Below are positions 20,622-30,153 of a DNA stretch of 44,731 nucleotides, one piece after another; positions within the stretch are counted from its first letter, which is position 1, and each line of letters starts with the position of its first letter. The position numbers and the translations under genes were made by a program. Source of the DNA: an uncultured Acidobacteriota bacterium (lineage in GTDB: Bacteria > Acidobacteriota > Thermoanaerobaculia > Gp7-AA8). The notes below the pieces were generated by a model, which searched no databases, was not told the origin of the DNA, and saw only the letters and a program-made list of their open reading frames with translations. Location of the stretch: NCBI GenBank assembly GCA_937870635.1, contig CALMZP010000111.1, positions 1-44,731 of the forward strand. The letters run 5' to 3'.

Positions 20622-23177
20622 ATGAGCTTGTCCGCGAAACTCCGCAAGCACCACGCCGCGCTGATCGCGCTGGTCATCTTTCACTTCGCCGTCTTCTTCC
20701 CGCTCATTTTCATGGGCCGGGTGATATCGCCGAACGACATCTTCTACGCCTACGAGCCGTGGGCTTCGCATCGTCCCGCCTCCGTGCTCGGGGTGCAGAA
20801 CCCGCTGATGAACGACCCGCCAACGGCATGGCTGCCGCTCATGTCGATGATGAAGAGCGGCGCGGACGGGACATTCCATTGGGACCCGTACGTCGGTTCG
20901 GGCGTTCCCGGGTTCGGGTCGAGCGGCTCGGCCGTACTCTCGCCGCTGATCCTGATCCCGGCTCTTCTCGTCCCGCTGACGTGGGTCTACACGGCGATCA
21001 TTCTGGTGAAGATCAACGTCGCCTTCTGGTTCGCCTACTTCTGGCTGCGCGAAGAGCGCCTCGGCAAGATGGCCGCGGCGGTCGGCGCGATCGTCATCGC
21101 CGGCGCCGGCGCCTGGTCCGTCCGCTGGCTCTGGCAGTCCACGAACGCCACGGTGCTCTATCCCGCGATCCTCTGGGTCGTTCGACGCGCGTTCAACGGG
21201 AAGCGGACCTCGATCGCCGTCGTCTCCCTTCTGGCGCTTTCCTACGCACTCGCCGGTTTTCCGTCGACGATGTCGTACGGCGTTTACCTCGCCGTCGCGT
21301 ACGCTTTGTTTCTCGCGATCCGCGAGCGGCGCCTTCCGCTGGCCCGCGGTGCTGAGCTCCTCGGCGGAGCCGTGATCGCCCTCCTCATTGCGCTGCCGTT
21401 CCTCGTTCCATTCGCCCAGTTCATCCGCCGCAGCGGGTACCTCGCGCTTCGCGCCGATCTCACTGCGCGATCGTATCCATGGTCTCACTGGCGTGCCTTC
21501 ATCGACCCGCAGAGGCTGGGCAATCCTGTCTGGAAGAACTGGATCGGCGATGCGGCACTCGGTCCTCTCAACAATTTCATCGAAGCGAGCGTCTTTCTCG
21601 GAGTCATCACCATTCCGCTGGCGGTGGTGGCGTTGTTTCATCGACGGAAGCACCGATGGTTCTGGGTCGCGGCGACGCTGGCGATCCTTCTGTGTATGTT
21701 CGGATGGGCACCGCTCGCGGGTCCCGTCGGCACTCTCCCGGGATTCAAGTACACGGCCCTGGCGAGGCTCTCGATGCTTCTGCCCGTGGGCGCCGGATTT
21801 CTCGCCGCCGTGGGCGCGTCCTTCCTCGTCAGCCGTTTCCGCCAACGCCTGCGTCCTGCCGGACGCCTCGCCGGTCTCGCCGTCGCGGGCTTCGTCGCCT
21901 GGGAGCTCGGCGTGTTCGCCGGGACGTTCCACCCATATCTGCGGACTGAGGACGCGGCGGTCCCCTCGACCCGAGTCACGGAGTTTCTGCAGAGTGAGGC
22001 GCCGCCGTTCCGTTTCGCGGCATTCCTGACGTACCTCTGGCCGAACAGCGCGCAGCTGTACGGAGTGGAAGATGTGGCCAGCCATTTCGGGTCGGAGGCA
22101 ACGTATCGGCGCCTCCTTCAGCGAATCGATCCGACTGCATGGAGCGGTACGTCGACCGTCATCTCGTTCAACAGTCTCAACTTCAACTTCACCGATCCGT
22201 TCGTCTCGATGCTTGGCGTTCGCTATTTTCTCGAGCACAAGCCGATCGACATCATCAAATGGACGATCTTCAAGAACACGGCACCGGCCGTCGCCGAAAC
22301 CGGTTCGTGGGTCCTCTCTCCGGGTCCCGTGGCGATGCGAACGATCGCCATCGACGCCGATCCGTACTGGGCAATCGAGATTCCCGCGAACGTCGAATCA
22401 GCGGTCGGAGCCGCGCCGCGGCTCGACGTCGAACTGGTAGTGGGCGGAGCGGTGGCCTGGTCGCGAACCATCGCGGCAACGGACGTCTCGGCGATCAACA
22501 AGGTTTACGTCCCCGTGCGTCCGTATGCACGGCCCGGAGAACGCGTGCAGGTGCGCCTGTGGACGAACTCGATGAGCGTGCGGCTGCTCAAAGCCGCCGC
22601 ACCGGCAGGAGAGGCGGGCTTCTACTTCGGCCGCGTATCGATCCCGCTCGTTTTCGAACGCGAGTTGCCCGAGGGGCGTGTCTTCAGGAATCTCGCAGAA
22701 GTTCCCCGGTTCCACGCCGTCCAGCGCGTCAGAAAGCTCAATGAAGACGAGTTCCTGGCGTCGAAGGATCTGGACTTCTTCGAAGAAGCCGTGATCACCG
22801 ACGATCCTGTTTTGCCACCTCCGGACATCGGCGCCGGAACGGTGAAGATGCTCAGGTACGCCGCAGCAGAACAGCGCGTGACGACCGATTCTCCGGGGCG
22901 TATGTTTCTGGCAACCTCCGAGAAACTGACGCCGGAGCTTCGAGTCACGATCGACGGACGGCGAGTGCGCCCGATCGAGATCAACGCCATGTTCGCCGGC
23001 CTTGTCATTCCTGCTGGAAAACACGAAGTGCGCTTCTCGCGGCGGATCGGCCGCGGGTGGTGGCCCTTTGCCATCGCCGGAGTCGTCCTGCTTCTCGGAG
23101 TTGCGGCGGCCGAGATCACTTTCGCGTTGCGACGACGACGATCTGATACGCGAAGAGCGACAGCCACAGCCGCGTGA
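20622..23177 (+). CDS. Large YfhO-like multi-pass membrane protein
   Basis: An 851-residue membrane protein. There are about ten to twelve predicted membrane helices in residues 10-430, starting AALIALVIFHFAVFFPLIFMG, then a long extracytoplasmic domain (about 430-820) and a last helix near the C terminus (WWPFAIAGVVLLLGVAAAEI) with a basic tail. The periplasmic loop NDIFYAYEPW and the general plan resemble YfhO-family proteins, some of which are GT-C-type glycosyltransferases that use lipid-linked sugars. Catalytic residues cannot be confirmed. A GATAAA box lies five bases before the ATG, and there is no Shine-Dalgarno sequence. The 3' end overlaps the convergent methyltransferase gene by 62 bases. 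Confidence 0.82.
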   Translation: MSLSAKLRKHHAALIALVIFHFAVFFPLIFMGRVISPNDIFYAYEPWASHRPASVLGVQNPLMNDPPTAWLPLMSMMKSGADGTFHWDPYVGSGVPGFGSSGSAVLSPLILIPALLVPLTWVYTAIILVKINVAFWFAYFWLREERLGKMAAAVGAIVIAGAGAWSVRWLWQSTNATVLYPAILWVVRRAFNGKRTSIAVVSLLALSYALAGFPSTMSYGVYLAVAYALFLAIRERRLPLARGAELLGGAVIALLIALPFLVPFAQFIRRSGYLALRADLTARSYPWSHWRAFIDPQRLGNPVWKNWIGDAALGPLNNFIEASVFLGVITIPLAVVALFHRRKHRWFWVAATLAILLCMFGWAPLAGPVGTLPGFKYTALARLSMLLPVGAGFLAAVGASFLVSRFRQRLRPAGRLAGLAVAGFVAWELGVFAGTFHPYLRTEDAAVPSTRVTEFLQSEAPPFRFAAFLTYLWPNSAQLYGVEDVASHFGSEATYRRLLQRIDPTAWSGTSTVISFNSLNFNFTDPFVSMLGVRYFLEHKPIDIIKWTIFKNTAPAVAETGSWVLSPGPVAMRTIAIDADPYWAIEIPANVESAVGAAPRLDVELVVGGAVAWSRTIAATDVSAINKVYVPVRPYARPGERVQVRLWTNSMSVRLLKAAAPAGEAGFYFGRVSIPLVFERELPEGRVFRNLAEVPRFHAVQRVRKLNEDEFLASKDLDFFEEAVITDDPVLPPPDIGAGTVKMLRYAAAEQRVTTDSPGRMFLATSEKLTPELRVTIDGRRVRPIEINAMFAGLVIPAGKHEVRFSRRIGRGWWPFAIAGVVLLLGVAAAEITFALRRRRSDTRRATATAA

Positions 23178-23793
23178 CGATGGTCAGGACCTTCTCGCCC
23201 GCGCGGAGGAGGAAATCGGGCGTGAAGCGGCCGACGATGAGGCGGATGGGAATCGACGACCCGCGCACGGCGACGACGCGGAAGCCGGCGTTCTCGATAT
23301 CGCGGCGGATCGTGCGCAGCGTGTAGAAACGAAGGTGCGTATTGTCGAGGATGCCGCGCTCGCGGTACTCGAAAATTCCGAACAGGAGCCCGAGGCGCAC
23401 GGTGATGTTCGCGATGTTCGGGACCGAGACGAACAGGTAGCCGTCGTTCGCCAGTCCCTCCCGAATGAGTTTGAGCAGTGCCGGCGCGTCACGGAGATGC
23501 TCGATGACATCGGCGCAGACGACGGCGTCCACCCCTTTCGGGATCCGCTTCAGTTTCTCGAGGTCGGTGACGACTACCTGGTCAAAGCGCTCCTTGAGAT
23601 CGGCGACGCAGTCGACCTGGTATTCGAATCCGACGGTGCGGCCGAAATGATCGCGCACCGCGGCACCGAGTTCGCCGCCGGCCGCTCCGAGGTCGAGAAG
23701 CCGACCGCCGCGCTTTGCGTAGCGGCGGATCAGCCCCATCAGGATGCGGTGGCTGCTTCCTTCGAAGTCCTTGAATGTATAGACGTTCGGCAA
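23116..23793 (-). CDS. Class I SAM-dependent methyltransferase
   Basis: A cytoplasmic methyltransferase of about 225 residues with the SAM-binding motif LLDLGAAGGELG, the post-I acidic residue region, VVCADVIEHLRDAPALLKLIREGL and the VSVPNIANITVRLGLLFG segment. This pattern is common in methyltransferases of polysaccharide clusters. The start is TTG 23793 with AGGA five bases upstream and 7 bases after the preceding stop; a GTG at 23829 would overlap that gene by 29 bases. It follows an RmlA-like sugar nucleotidyltransferase, so a sugar or lipid carrier is a likely substrate, but this is inference. Confidence 0.86.
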   Translation of the reverse strand: MPNVYTFKDFEGSSHRILMGLIRRYAKRGGRLLDLGAAGGELGAAVRDHFGRTVGFEYQVDCVADLKERFDQVVVTDLEKLKRIPKGVDAVVCADVIEHLRDAPALLKLIREGLANDGYLFVSVPNIANITVRLGLLFGIFEYRERGILDNTHLRFYTLRTIRRDIENAGFRVVAVRGSSIPIRLIVGRFTPDFLLRAGEKVLTIVTRLWLSLFAYQIVVVATRK

Positions 23794-23800
23794 TGACGTC

Positions 23801-24886
23801 CTACGTGATTCCGACCTCGGAATTGTCACCGACCATGAAACGGTAGGCCGCCGGCTTGCGGTGCGTTCGCCCGATCTTCACGTTCTTGCCGATCAGGCTC
23901 GCTTCGATCCGGCCGGTCACGTGAGCGATGGTCGAATTTTCGAGGACAATCGAGTTCTCGATCTCGCAGAACTCGAGCGCGCAACCGTTTCCGATGGACG
24001 TGTACGGGCCGACGTATGCATGATTCATTTTCGCGCCGCGGCCGATGATCGTGGGACCGCGGACCACGGAGTCGGTGATTTCCGCCCCTTCCTCGATGAT
24101 GACCTTGCCTTCGATCTGGCTGCCGGTGATCGTGCCGCGCACGTCGCGGTCGAAGGTGTCGAGCACCGTGCGGTTCGCTTCGAGCATGTCTTCGATCTTG
24201 CCGGTGTCCTTCCACCATCCTTTGACGATGTGCGGATGAACCGTGTAGCCGTTGTCGAGGAGCCATTGGATGGCATCGGTGATTTCCAGCTCGCCGCGTC
24301 TGGAAGGCTTGATCGCTTTCGCGGCTTCGAAGATCCGCTCGTCGAACATGTAAACGCCCACGAGGGCGAGATCCGACTTCGGCTCGGCCGGTTTTTCGGT
24401 GAGCTTCATGACCTTGCCGGCGCCGTTCAGCTCCGCCACGCCGAACTGTGATGGATTCGGCACTTTCGTCAGCAGGATCTCACTGTTGCAGTCGATGCTC
24501 CGGTACTCCTCGACGAGCGGCGTGATGCCGTGCTGGAGAAGGTTGTCGCCGAGGTACATCACGAAAGGCGACTTGCCGAGGAAAGGTTCGGCGGTGAGAA
24601 CGGCGTGAGCGAGTCCGCGCGGCGCGTCCTGTTCGATGTAGGTCACCTTCGCCCCGTAACGCGAACCATCGCCGATCGCCTGGCGGATCTCGCCGCCCGT
24701 TTCGGGCGAGACGATGATGGCGATCTCACTGATGCCGGCGGCGACGATCGCCTCGATGCCGTAGACGAGAACCGGCTTGTTGGCGACCGGGATGAGCTGC
24801 TTCGCGGAGGTGTAGGTGAGGGGCCGCATGCGCGTGCCTTTGCCGCCGCTGAGAATGAGGCCCTTCATCTGCGAATGTCTGTTCAT
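23801..24886 (-). CDS. rfbA: Glucose-1-phosphate thymidylyltransferase, long form
   Basis: Makes dTDP-glucose from dTTP and glucose 1-phosphate, the entry to dTDP-rhamnose and other deoxy sugars. The 361-residue protein has the nucleotidyltransferase signature LILSGGKGTRMRPLTYTSAKQLIPVANKPVL, MYLGDNLL, NPSQFGVAEL, LVGVYMF and VKGWWKDTG. A C-terminal left-handed beta-helix with hexapeptide repeats (about 250-355) follows. This long form is common in archaea and in Acidobacteriota-like genomes and can use other sugars; the symbol is given by family. ATG 24886 is preceded by AGGA at normal spacing. It is 24 bases after lptD, in the same operon. Confidence 0.9.
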   Translation of the reverse strand: MNRHSQMKGLILSGGKGTRMRPLTYTSAKQLIPVANKPVLVYGIEAIVAAGISEIAIIVSPETGGEIRQAIGDGSRYGAKVTYIEQDAPRGLAHAVLTAEPFLGKSPFVMYLGDNLLQHGITPLVEEYRSIDCNSEILLTKVPNPSQFGVAELNGAGKVMKLTEKPAEPKSDLALVGVYMFDERIFEAAKAIKPSRRGELEITDAIQWLLDNGYTVHPHIVKGWWKDTGKIEDMLEANRTVLDTFDRDVRGTITGSQIEGKVIIEEGAEITDSVVRGPTIIGRGAKMNHAYVGPYTSIGNGCALEFCEIENSIVLENSTIAHVTGRIEASLIGKNVKIGRTHRKPAAYRFMVGDNSEVGIT

Positions 24887-24910
24887 AGTTTCCTGGCCGG
24901 CCGCACGGCA

Positions 24911-27136
24911 CTAGTTCAGGGAGCCGATCGTACCGACGTTCTTGAGAGTGACGGCCACGTCGACGCTGTGGTCCGTTGTCTCGACGCCGAGGGGATAAAT
25001 GAGGAAGCGCCGGTAAGCGACAGCCAGACCGTAGCACGAGCCGGTGCCGCCAAGGATATATCGCTGCTCGAGGAACTTGCCGTCCTTCGCATCGAAATTC
25101 AGCTGCACGTCGGCGCGGAGCCGGTCTTTTCTGAAACTTCCCCCGGTGTTGAACCTCACCTGGCTCGAGTCTCCCGTTCCCGTCAAAGGATCCTTGAACG
25201 TGGCGAACCAGGTCATGCTCAGATACCGGCCGGCGCGGTCCCCGCTGCCCACGAGGTTGGCGGAAAGGCTCGTCTGATCCAGCTGTTTGGAGATGTTGCC
25301 GAAGCGCGCGCTCGCGTCAACGGTGATGGACTGGTATGGGTTGACCCGCAGCGTTGCGTCGAGCGGCGTGTACTTGTGCTCGGAGAACGCGCTGGGCCGT
25401 GTCGACGTGGTGGTGAACGGCTTCGACAATGCCGCCGTCTGACGGAGTGAGAACGACATGACCTCGCGCGCCTGCCCGTCTGGTCCCGCTTCCTTCCCGA
25501 TGACGCGCTGCGTCAGCGAATACTCGATCGTGTCACGCACGACCGGAAGATACGGAGAATCGACGGTGTCGAACCGGATGATCTCGCTCTGGTTCGAGGT
25601 GCCCGAGGTGTAGACGTAGCGCACGCGCGGCTCGATCACGTGCTTGAAGCGGCTGAAGCCGCCCATCGAGCGGTCGAAGATCCGCGAGATCGACGGCCCG
25701 ACCACCTCGACGTTTCCCTGCGTGTAGAACCGGTCGATCGACTCCTCGCTGAAGGAGCCGCGCTGGGTGACGGGATCGCGGTCCAGGCTGGCCGAGTAGT
25801 ACGTTCCCCGCGCAGAGATCTGAGGACGGATCGAAAACCACGCCGGCGTCCGCATCTGCAGCGAGAGCGTGGGAAAGACGTCGGTCCGGTAGTAGTTGAC
25901 CGATCCGTTCGTTCCGGCGACCGAATTCGTCCTGAGATTGGAGGCGGAGGACTCCAGCGAGAAATAGAGCGGCGATCCGGCAATCCGCTGCGGATACATC
26001 CGCATCTGGATGCCCGGCATCTGTTCGAAGTGCTGTTTGGTGTCGAACAACAGCTCCCGCCTGTCCGCCAGGATGTTCAGCGAATATCTCGGCTTGTTCT
26101 TCGTGAGGTAGGCCGAGGAGTAGACGTTGGAGAGCGTCGTCAGAGTGGGATCGCGGTCGAAGCGCCGGAAGAAGTCGAGATCGGAAAAGTCCTGGATGTC
26201 GATCACGCCACGGAACCCGCCGGGGAGGTTGTCCTGCGCGTGCTGCCACCGATAGCGCCAGCGGAAGGATTCGTCCTCATCGGAGGTCCCGGGGGTGAGG
26301 AGCTGGGGCTCCGGGTCCTTGACGCCGAAGACGTACATGTCTCCCAGCTTGACGTTCTCCGAAGGGACGTAGCGCAGGTTGACGCCGGCGCCGTAATGAC
26401 CGGCGGTGGTGATGTCCGCCGTGATCGTGGCATCGACCGAGCGGCCGAAGGGGATGAAGTAGCCCAGCTCGACGCGCGCGTCGTATTCGCTGCCGAACTG
26501 CAGCCGCGGGATCAGCAGACCCTGGGAACGTTCGCTTTTCGTCGGCCACACGAGGCGCGGGGCCCAGAGGATCGGCAGGCGCCGCGCGCGAAACGACACG
26601 TCGCGCAGATGCGCGTAGTCATCGAGGTTCACTTCGGCGCTGCCGACGTGAAACGACCAGGCGGGGCGATCGAGATCGCATGACGTGAACACGCCGTCGA
26701 CGAGGCGGTACGTGTCTTCGTCCACCTTCTCGATGCGGGTTCCGGAGAAGTGAATTTCGCTCATCGTGCCCGTGGCGTTGAAAAACGTCCCGGCCTTGCT
26801 GTCGAGGTTGTAGATGGCCTGCGTCGCCGAGATCCGCGTCGGTCCCTGATCGATGATGACGTTCCCCTCGGCGGTGACGTCCTTCGTTTTCAGGTTGTAG
26901 GTGACCTTCTCAGCCCGTAATTTGATGTCCTGATACTCGATGGCCACTCCGCCCTCGAAGATGGAGTATTCGTCCTTCTCCGCCTGAACGCTGCCGCCCG
27001 GCGCGACTTTGATCTTCACTTCTTCTCCACCTTTCCGCGGCCCGGGCAGCACGTCGAAGCGCGGCGCCTGAGCAGCGAGGGGTGCGGAGATGAGGATTGA
27101 ATAGAGGAAGGCCCGGGAGGCGGAACGGAGGCTCAT
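24911..27136 (-). CDS. lptD: LPS-assembly protein LptD
   Basis: The outer-membrane beta-barrel that inserts lipopolysaccharide into the outer leaflet. The 741-residue protein has a signal peptide (to about residue 23, APLAAQ) and a periplasmic OstA/LptA-like beta-taco domain (about 40-170: AEKVTYNLKTKDVTAEGNVIIDQGPTRISATQAIYNLDSKAGTF). The LptD motif DGVFTSCDLDRPAWSFHVGSAEVNLDDYA..APRLVWP follows. The barrel occupies the last 500 residues, with alternating aromatic strands, and it ends ...NVGTIGSLN. The disulfide pattern of E. coli LptD is not kept (few Cys). ATG 27136 overlaps the stop of the preceding gene (ATGA). Its presence shows an LPS-bearing outer membrane. Confidence 0.92.
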   Translation of the reverse strand: MSLRSASRAFLYSILISAPLAAQAPRFDVLPGPRKGGEEVKIKVAPGGSVQAEKDEYSIFEGGVAIEYQDIKLRAEKVTYNLKTKDVTAEGNVIIDQGPTRISATQAIYNLDSKAGTFFNATGTMSEIHFSGTRIEKVDEDTYRLVDGVFTSCDLDRPAWSFHVGSAEVNLDDYAHLRDVSFRARRLPILWAPRLVWPTKSERSQGLLIPRLQFGSEYDARVELGYFIPFGRSVDATITADITTAGHYGAGVNLRYVPSENVKLGDMYVFGVKDPEPQLLTPGTSDEDESFRWRYRWQHAQDNLPGGFRGVIDIQDFSDLDFFRRFDRDPTLTTLSNVYSSAYLTKNKPRYSLNILADRRELLFDTKQHFEQMPGIQMRMYPQRIAGSPLYFSLESSASNLRTNSVAGTNGSVNYYRTDVFPTLSLQMRTPAWFSIRPQISARGTYYSASLDRDPVTQRGSFSEESIDRFYTQGNVEVVGPSISRIFDRSMGGFSRFKHVIEPRVRYVYTSGTSNQSEIIRFDTVDSPYLPVVRDTIEYSLTQRVIGKEAGPDGQAREVMSFSLRQTAALSKPFTTTSTRPSAFSEHKYTPLDATLRVNPYQSITVDASARFGNISKQLDQTSLSANLVGSGDRAGRYLSMTWFATFKDPLTGTGDSSQVRFNTGGSFRKDRLRADVQLNFDAKDGKFLEQRYILGGTGSCYGLAVAYRRFLIYPLGVETTDHSVDVAVTLKNVGTIGSLN

Positions 27137-28035
27137 TCGCTGGCGCGCATTGTATCCGACGCCACGCGGTCGTCGTGCCCGGTTCCAGTGACCGTCGCCC
27201 GCTCGAGACGGGCCATGTCCTGCAGCTGCATCCGCAGTTTGATGACTTCGAGCTGGTAGAGGCGAGCCATCTGGTCCGGACGGTTTCGCTGCTGTCGTTT
27301 GCGGAGAGCGATCCGGTTTGCGATGCGAACGAATTCGCGGTGTGCGCCTGCATTCTTCCAGCGCCCGCGTCCCAGCCGCAGAAGGGGATGGGCGGTCGCG
27401 CGCACGTCCGAGTCGTCGATGAAGCCCAAAGATGCCTCGTGCCGGAGCTCGGCCCGGATGTCGGGCCACTGCTTGAAGACGGCGGCGATGACGAGGAGGG
27501 GAACGAGAGCGCCGGCTCCGATGGCGATGCGGCGATCGTCGATGCCGAACCGGGCGACGAGAGAGGGCGACGCCGCGGCCGCGACCGCGCCCCCGGCAGT
27601 CAGGACATCCCAGATGATCTGCTTTCCTTTTGCGGCCACGTGAAGGAGACCCCATGTGATACCGAAGCCGGCAACCGCGCCGGCGAGCAGGCATTGAGCA
27701 AACGCGCGCAACGGCTCATCGCCGTTCACGACGATAGGCACCGCGGCGGCCGCTCCGCTGACTGCGCCGAGGAGCATCCCGTCGGCGGGCTCGCTCTCGT
27801 CGCCGGTAAGGCGTGAGTAGAGCGACGCGAGGGTCAGCACGATTCCGATGACGACCGGCTGCAGGTTCCGATCGAAGTCGGCCGTGCGGACAAGGATGCC
27901 CGCGACCGCGCCCGCGATGATGGGACCACGGGCCGGTTCCCAGAAATCGCGCTCGAGGGTGCGGAAGAAACGGACCAGGATGACCGTCCCGAGGAAAGCG
28001 ACGAGAAGCACGAGGGCGAAGACGGGGTCGGTCAT
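27133..28035 (-). CDS. Unknown multi-pass membrane protein between ribF and lptD
   Basis: A 300-residue protein with about six or seven hydrophobic segments in residues 4-187, rich in Ala and Gly. A soluble, basic C-terminal region of about 110 residues follows (EFVRIANRIALRKRQQRNRPDQMARLYQLEVIKLRMQLQDMARLE), partly coiled coil. I recognise no family. The start ATG 28035 is 8 bases after the ribF stop, and its stop overlaps the lptD start (ATGA), so it is co-translated with lptD. The position suggests a role in envelope assembly, but nothing in the sequence proves it. Confidence 0.82.
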   Translation of the reverse strand: MTDPVFALVLLVAFLGTVILVRFFRTLERDFWEPARGPIIAGAVAGILVRTADFDRNLQPVVIGIVLTLASLYSRLTGDESEPADGMLLGAVSGAAAAVPIVVNGDEPLRAFAQCLLAGAVAGFGITWGLLHVAAKGKQIIWDVLTAGGAVAAAASPSLVARFGIDDRRIAIGAGALVPLLVIAAVFKQWPDIRAELRHEASLGFIDDSDVRATAHPLLRLGRGRWKNAGAHREFVRIANRIALRKRQQRNRPDQMARLYQLEVIKLRMQLQDMARLERATVTGTGHDDRVASDTMRASE

Positions 28036-28043
28036 CGTCGAGG

Positions 28044-29003
28044 TCAGATGGTGTTGCCAGAGCGAATCGGATGCCTGAGGAAGTACAGCCGGCCGCGGTC
28101 GATGTCCTGGCGGATCTGCAGCGTCAGCTCGAGAGCCGAACGGAACTGCTGCTCGCGCCTCAGGAGCTGGTGAAAGTAGAGGCGGATGGTGTCGCCGTAG
28201 ACATTGGAGTCGAAGTCGAGGATATGGCTCTCGATCGTGGTCGCGTAATTCTCGTAAAGAGTGGGCCTCACGCCGATGTTGGTCACGCTCTCGAAGGATC
28301 GCGAAAAGCTCTCGAAGCGGGAAGTGGTGATGTACACGCCCGAGCCGGGGAAGAGCTCGTTCGCCGGATCGACGTTGACGGTCGGGAAGCCGATCTTGCG
28401 CCCGAGCCGGCGGCCCGTCGCGACACGGCCGTCGATGAAGTAGGTGCGACCCAGCGCGAGCGCGACCGTTCGCATCGCTCCCTTCTCGATGGCGTCGCGG
28501 ACGAGCGAACTCGACACCCGGATGCCGCGAATGCGGATCTCCGGGATTCCGTGCACGGCGAATCCATGCTTCCGGCCGGCCGCTTCGAGCATGGCCAGGG
28601 TTCCTTCCCGGCCCGCGCCAAAGCAGAAGTCGCGTCCGATCCGCACTTCGCTCACCCCGAGCGCCTGGACGAGGAACTCCACTATGAAGCGGTCGGCGGT
28701 CCATCGCGAGAACTCGTGCGAGAAGGGGACGACCAGCATCGCGTCGACACGCATCTCGCGCAGCAGCTCTTCCTTCTGGGAGAGTGTCAGGATCTGTTTC
28801 GGGACGCGGTCCGGCGCCACGACCGAAAGCGGATGAGGGTGAAATGTGATCACCGCGGACGGCCGGCCGACCTCGCGCGCTCGCTCGACGAGCCCGCGGA
28901 CGATCTCCTGATGTCCGACGTGCATTCCGTCGAAGTTGCCGATCGTGGCCACGCAGCCGCGAGGAAGGTCGGTCTGCCGGAAAGGGTCCTGAATGACGAG
29001 CAT
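28044..29003 (-). CDS. ribF: Bifunctional riboflavin kinase / FAD synthetase
   Basis: Phosphorylates riboflavin to FMN and adenylates FMN to FAD. The 319-residue protein has the N-terminal adenylyltransferase domain with TIGNFDGMHVGHQEIV, VITFHPHPLSV, RIGRDFCFGAGREG and VSSSLVRDAI. The C-terminal kinase domain has GRVATGRRLGRKIGFPTVNVD, GVYITT, SVTNIGVRPTLYE, and the catalytic Glu in TIESHILDFD. Full length, no oddities. First gene of the minus-strand operon that runs to the methyltransferase. A TGCTACACT extended -10-like box lies about 20 bases upstream (29031-29023). Confidence 0.95.
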   Translation of the reverse strand: MLVIQDPFRQTDLPRGCVATIGNFDGMHVGHQEIVRGLVERAREVGRPSAVITFHPHPLSVVAPDRVPKQILTLSQKEELLREMRVDAMLVVPFSHEFSRWTADRFIVEFLVQALGVSEVRIGRDFCFGAGREGTLAMLEAAGRKHGFAVHGIPEIRIRGIRVSSSLVRDAIEKGAMRTVALALGRTYFIDGRVATGRRLGRKIGFPTVNVDPANELFPGSGVYITTSRFESFSRSFESVTNIGVRPTLYENYATTIESHILDFDSNVYGDTIRLYFHQLLRREQQFRSALELTLQIRQDIDRGRLYFLRHPIRSGNTI

Positions 29004-29055
29004 TGCGTTGCTGAGCGGCGGGAGTGTAGCAACATGGAGGGTACGAGGGACGAGG

Positions 29056-30153
29056 ATGAACGTTCAAAGCCGCATTTCGTTACTGGTTCTCCTTCTTTTT
29101 GGAGCGCTCGCCGCGGGCGCCGAAACGCGGCCCAGGGCGCGTGAGATCGGGCTCGCTCCGGGGATTCTGTCCCCGGGGCCGCTGAATGCGATCACCGACG
29201 TCGCGGGCGTCCGCGTCGGGCATGCGACCGTCGTGCGCGGCGAGGCCGTGCGCACCGGTGTGACTGCCGTGATCCCGCACGGGGGAAATCTCTTCCGCGA
29301 GAAAGTTCCCGGCGCGGTCTTCGTCGGCAACGGCTTCGGAAAGCTCATGGGCTCGACCCAGATCGACGAACTGGGCGAGATCGAATCGCCAATCCTCCTG
29401 ACGAATACGCTCAACGTCGGCCGTGTGGCCGACGCCGCCATTGATTACATGCTCGCCCTTCCGGGGAACGAATCGGTACGTTCGATCAACATCGTCGTCG
29501 GCGAAACGAACGACGGAGGACTGAATGACATCCGAGGCAGGCACGTCGCAGCGGAGGATGTGCTGCGCGCGATCGGAGAGGCGAAAGAAGGTGCGGTCGC
29601 CGAAGGGAGCGTCGGTGCGGGGACGGGCACCATGGCCTTCGGTTTCAAGGGAGGGATCGGGACTTCGTCGCGGCGCCTGACAGAAAAACAGGGCGGATAC
29701 ACGGTAGGCGTTCTCGTGCAGTCGAACTTCGGAGGCGTCCTCACCATCGCCGGCGCGCCGATCGGGCGCGAGCTCGATCGGGCTCGTGGCGACGGTTCGA
29801 TCATGATCGTGATCGCGACCGACGCTCCGGTCGATGCTCGCAACCTGAAGCGGATGGGAGCGCGCGCCATGATGGGCCTCGCGCGCACGGGCGCGGCGGG
29901 CACGAATGGCAGCGGCGATTACGCGATCGCATTCAGCACGGTCCGCAATGCACCGAAACTCGTGGCGAATGACGAGATGTCACCGCTTTTCCTGGCGACC
30001 ATCGAAGCCACGGAGGAGGCGATTTACAACTCGCTGTTCAAGGCGACCAGCGTGACCAGCTCCATCGGAAAGGCCGAAGCGCTGCCGATACCGGAGGTCG
30101 TGCGCATTCTGCGGGAGCATGGGGTCGTCAAACCGTTAACCGTTAACCGTTAA
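29056..30153 (+). CDS. Secreted P1-family (DmpA-like) aminopeptidase
   Basis: A 365-residue self-processing Ntn-type hydrolase of the P1 family (L-aminopeptidase D-Ala-esterase/amidase, DmpA). A signal peptide (about 1-22, ending LAAGAETR) sends it to the periplasm. Family features: ITDVAGVRVGHATVVRG near the N terminus, TAVIPHGGNLF, LLTNTLNVGRVADA, VVGETNDGGLND, GTGTMAFGFKGGIGTSSR and the cleavage/nucleophile region GTNGSGDYAIAFST, where the chain is expected to be cut before the Ser. The start ATG 29056 has AGGGA 5 bases upstream. The last six residues, PLTVNR, come from a heptad array and match the end of the unrelated HutI. Confidence 0.9.
   Translation: MNVQSRISLLVLLLFGALAAGAETRPRAREIGLAPGILSPGPLNAITDVAGVRVGHATVVRGEAVRTGVTAVIPHGGNLFREKVPGAVFVGNGFGKLMGSTQIDELGEIESPILLTNTLNVGRVADAAIDYMLALPGNESVRSINIVVGETNDGGLNDIRGRHVAAEDVLRAIGEAKEGAVAEGSVGAGTGTMAFGFKGGIGTSSRRLTEKQGGYTVGVLVQSNFGGVLTIAGAPIGRELDRARGDGSIMIVIATDAPVDARNLKRMGARAMMGLARTGAAGTNGSGDYAIAFSTVRNAPKLVANDEMSPLFLATIEATEEAIYNSLFKATSVTSSIGKAEALPIPEVVRILREHGVVKPLTVNR

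Noticed and set aside
20598-22238. Minus-strand frame of 546 residues opposite the YfhO-like gene
   Set aside because: Composition is almost all charged residues with no domain pattern; the opposite strand encodes a clear membrane protein.
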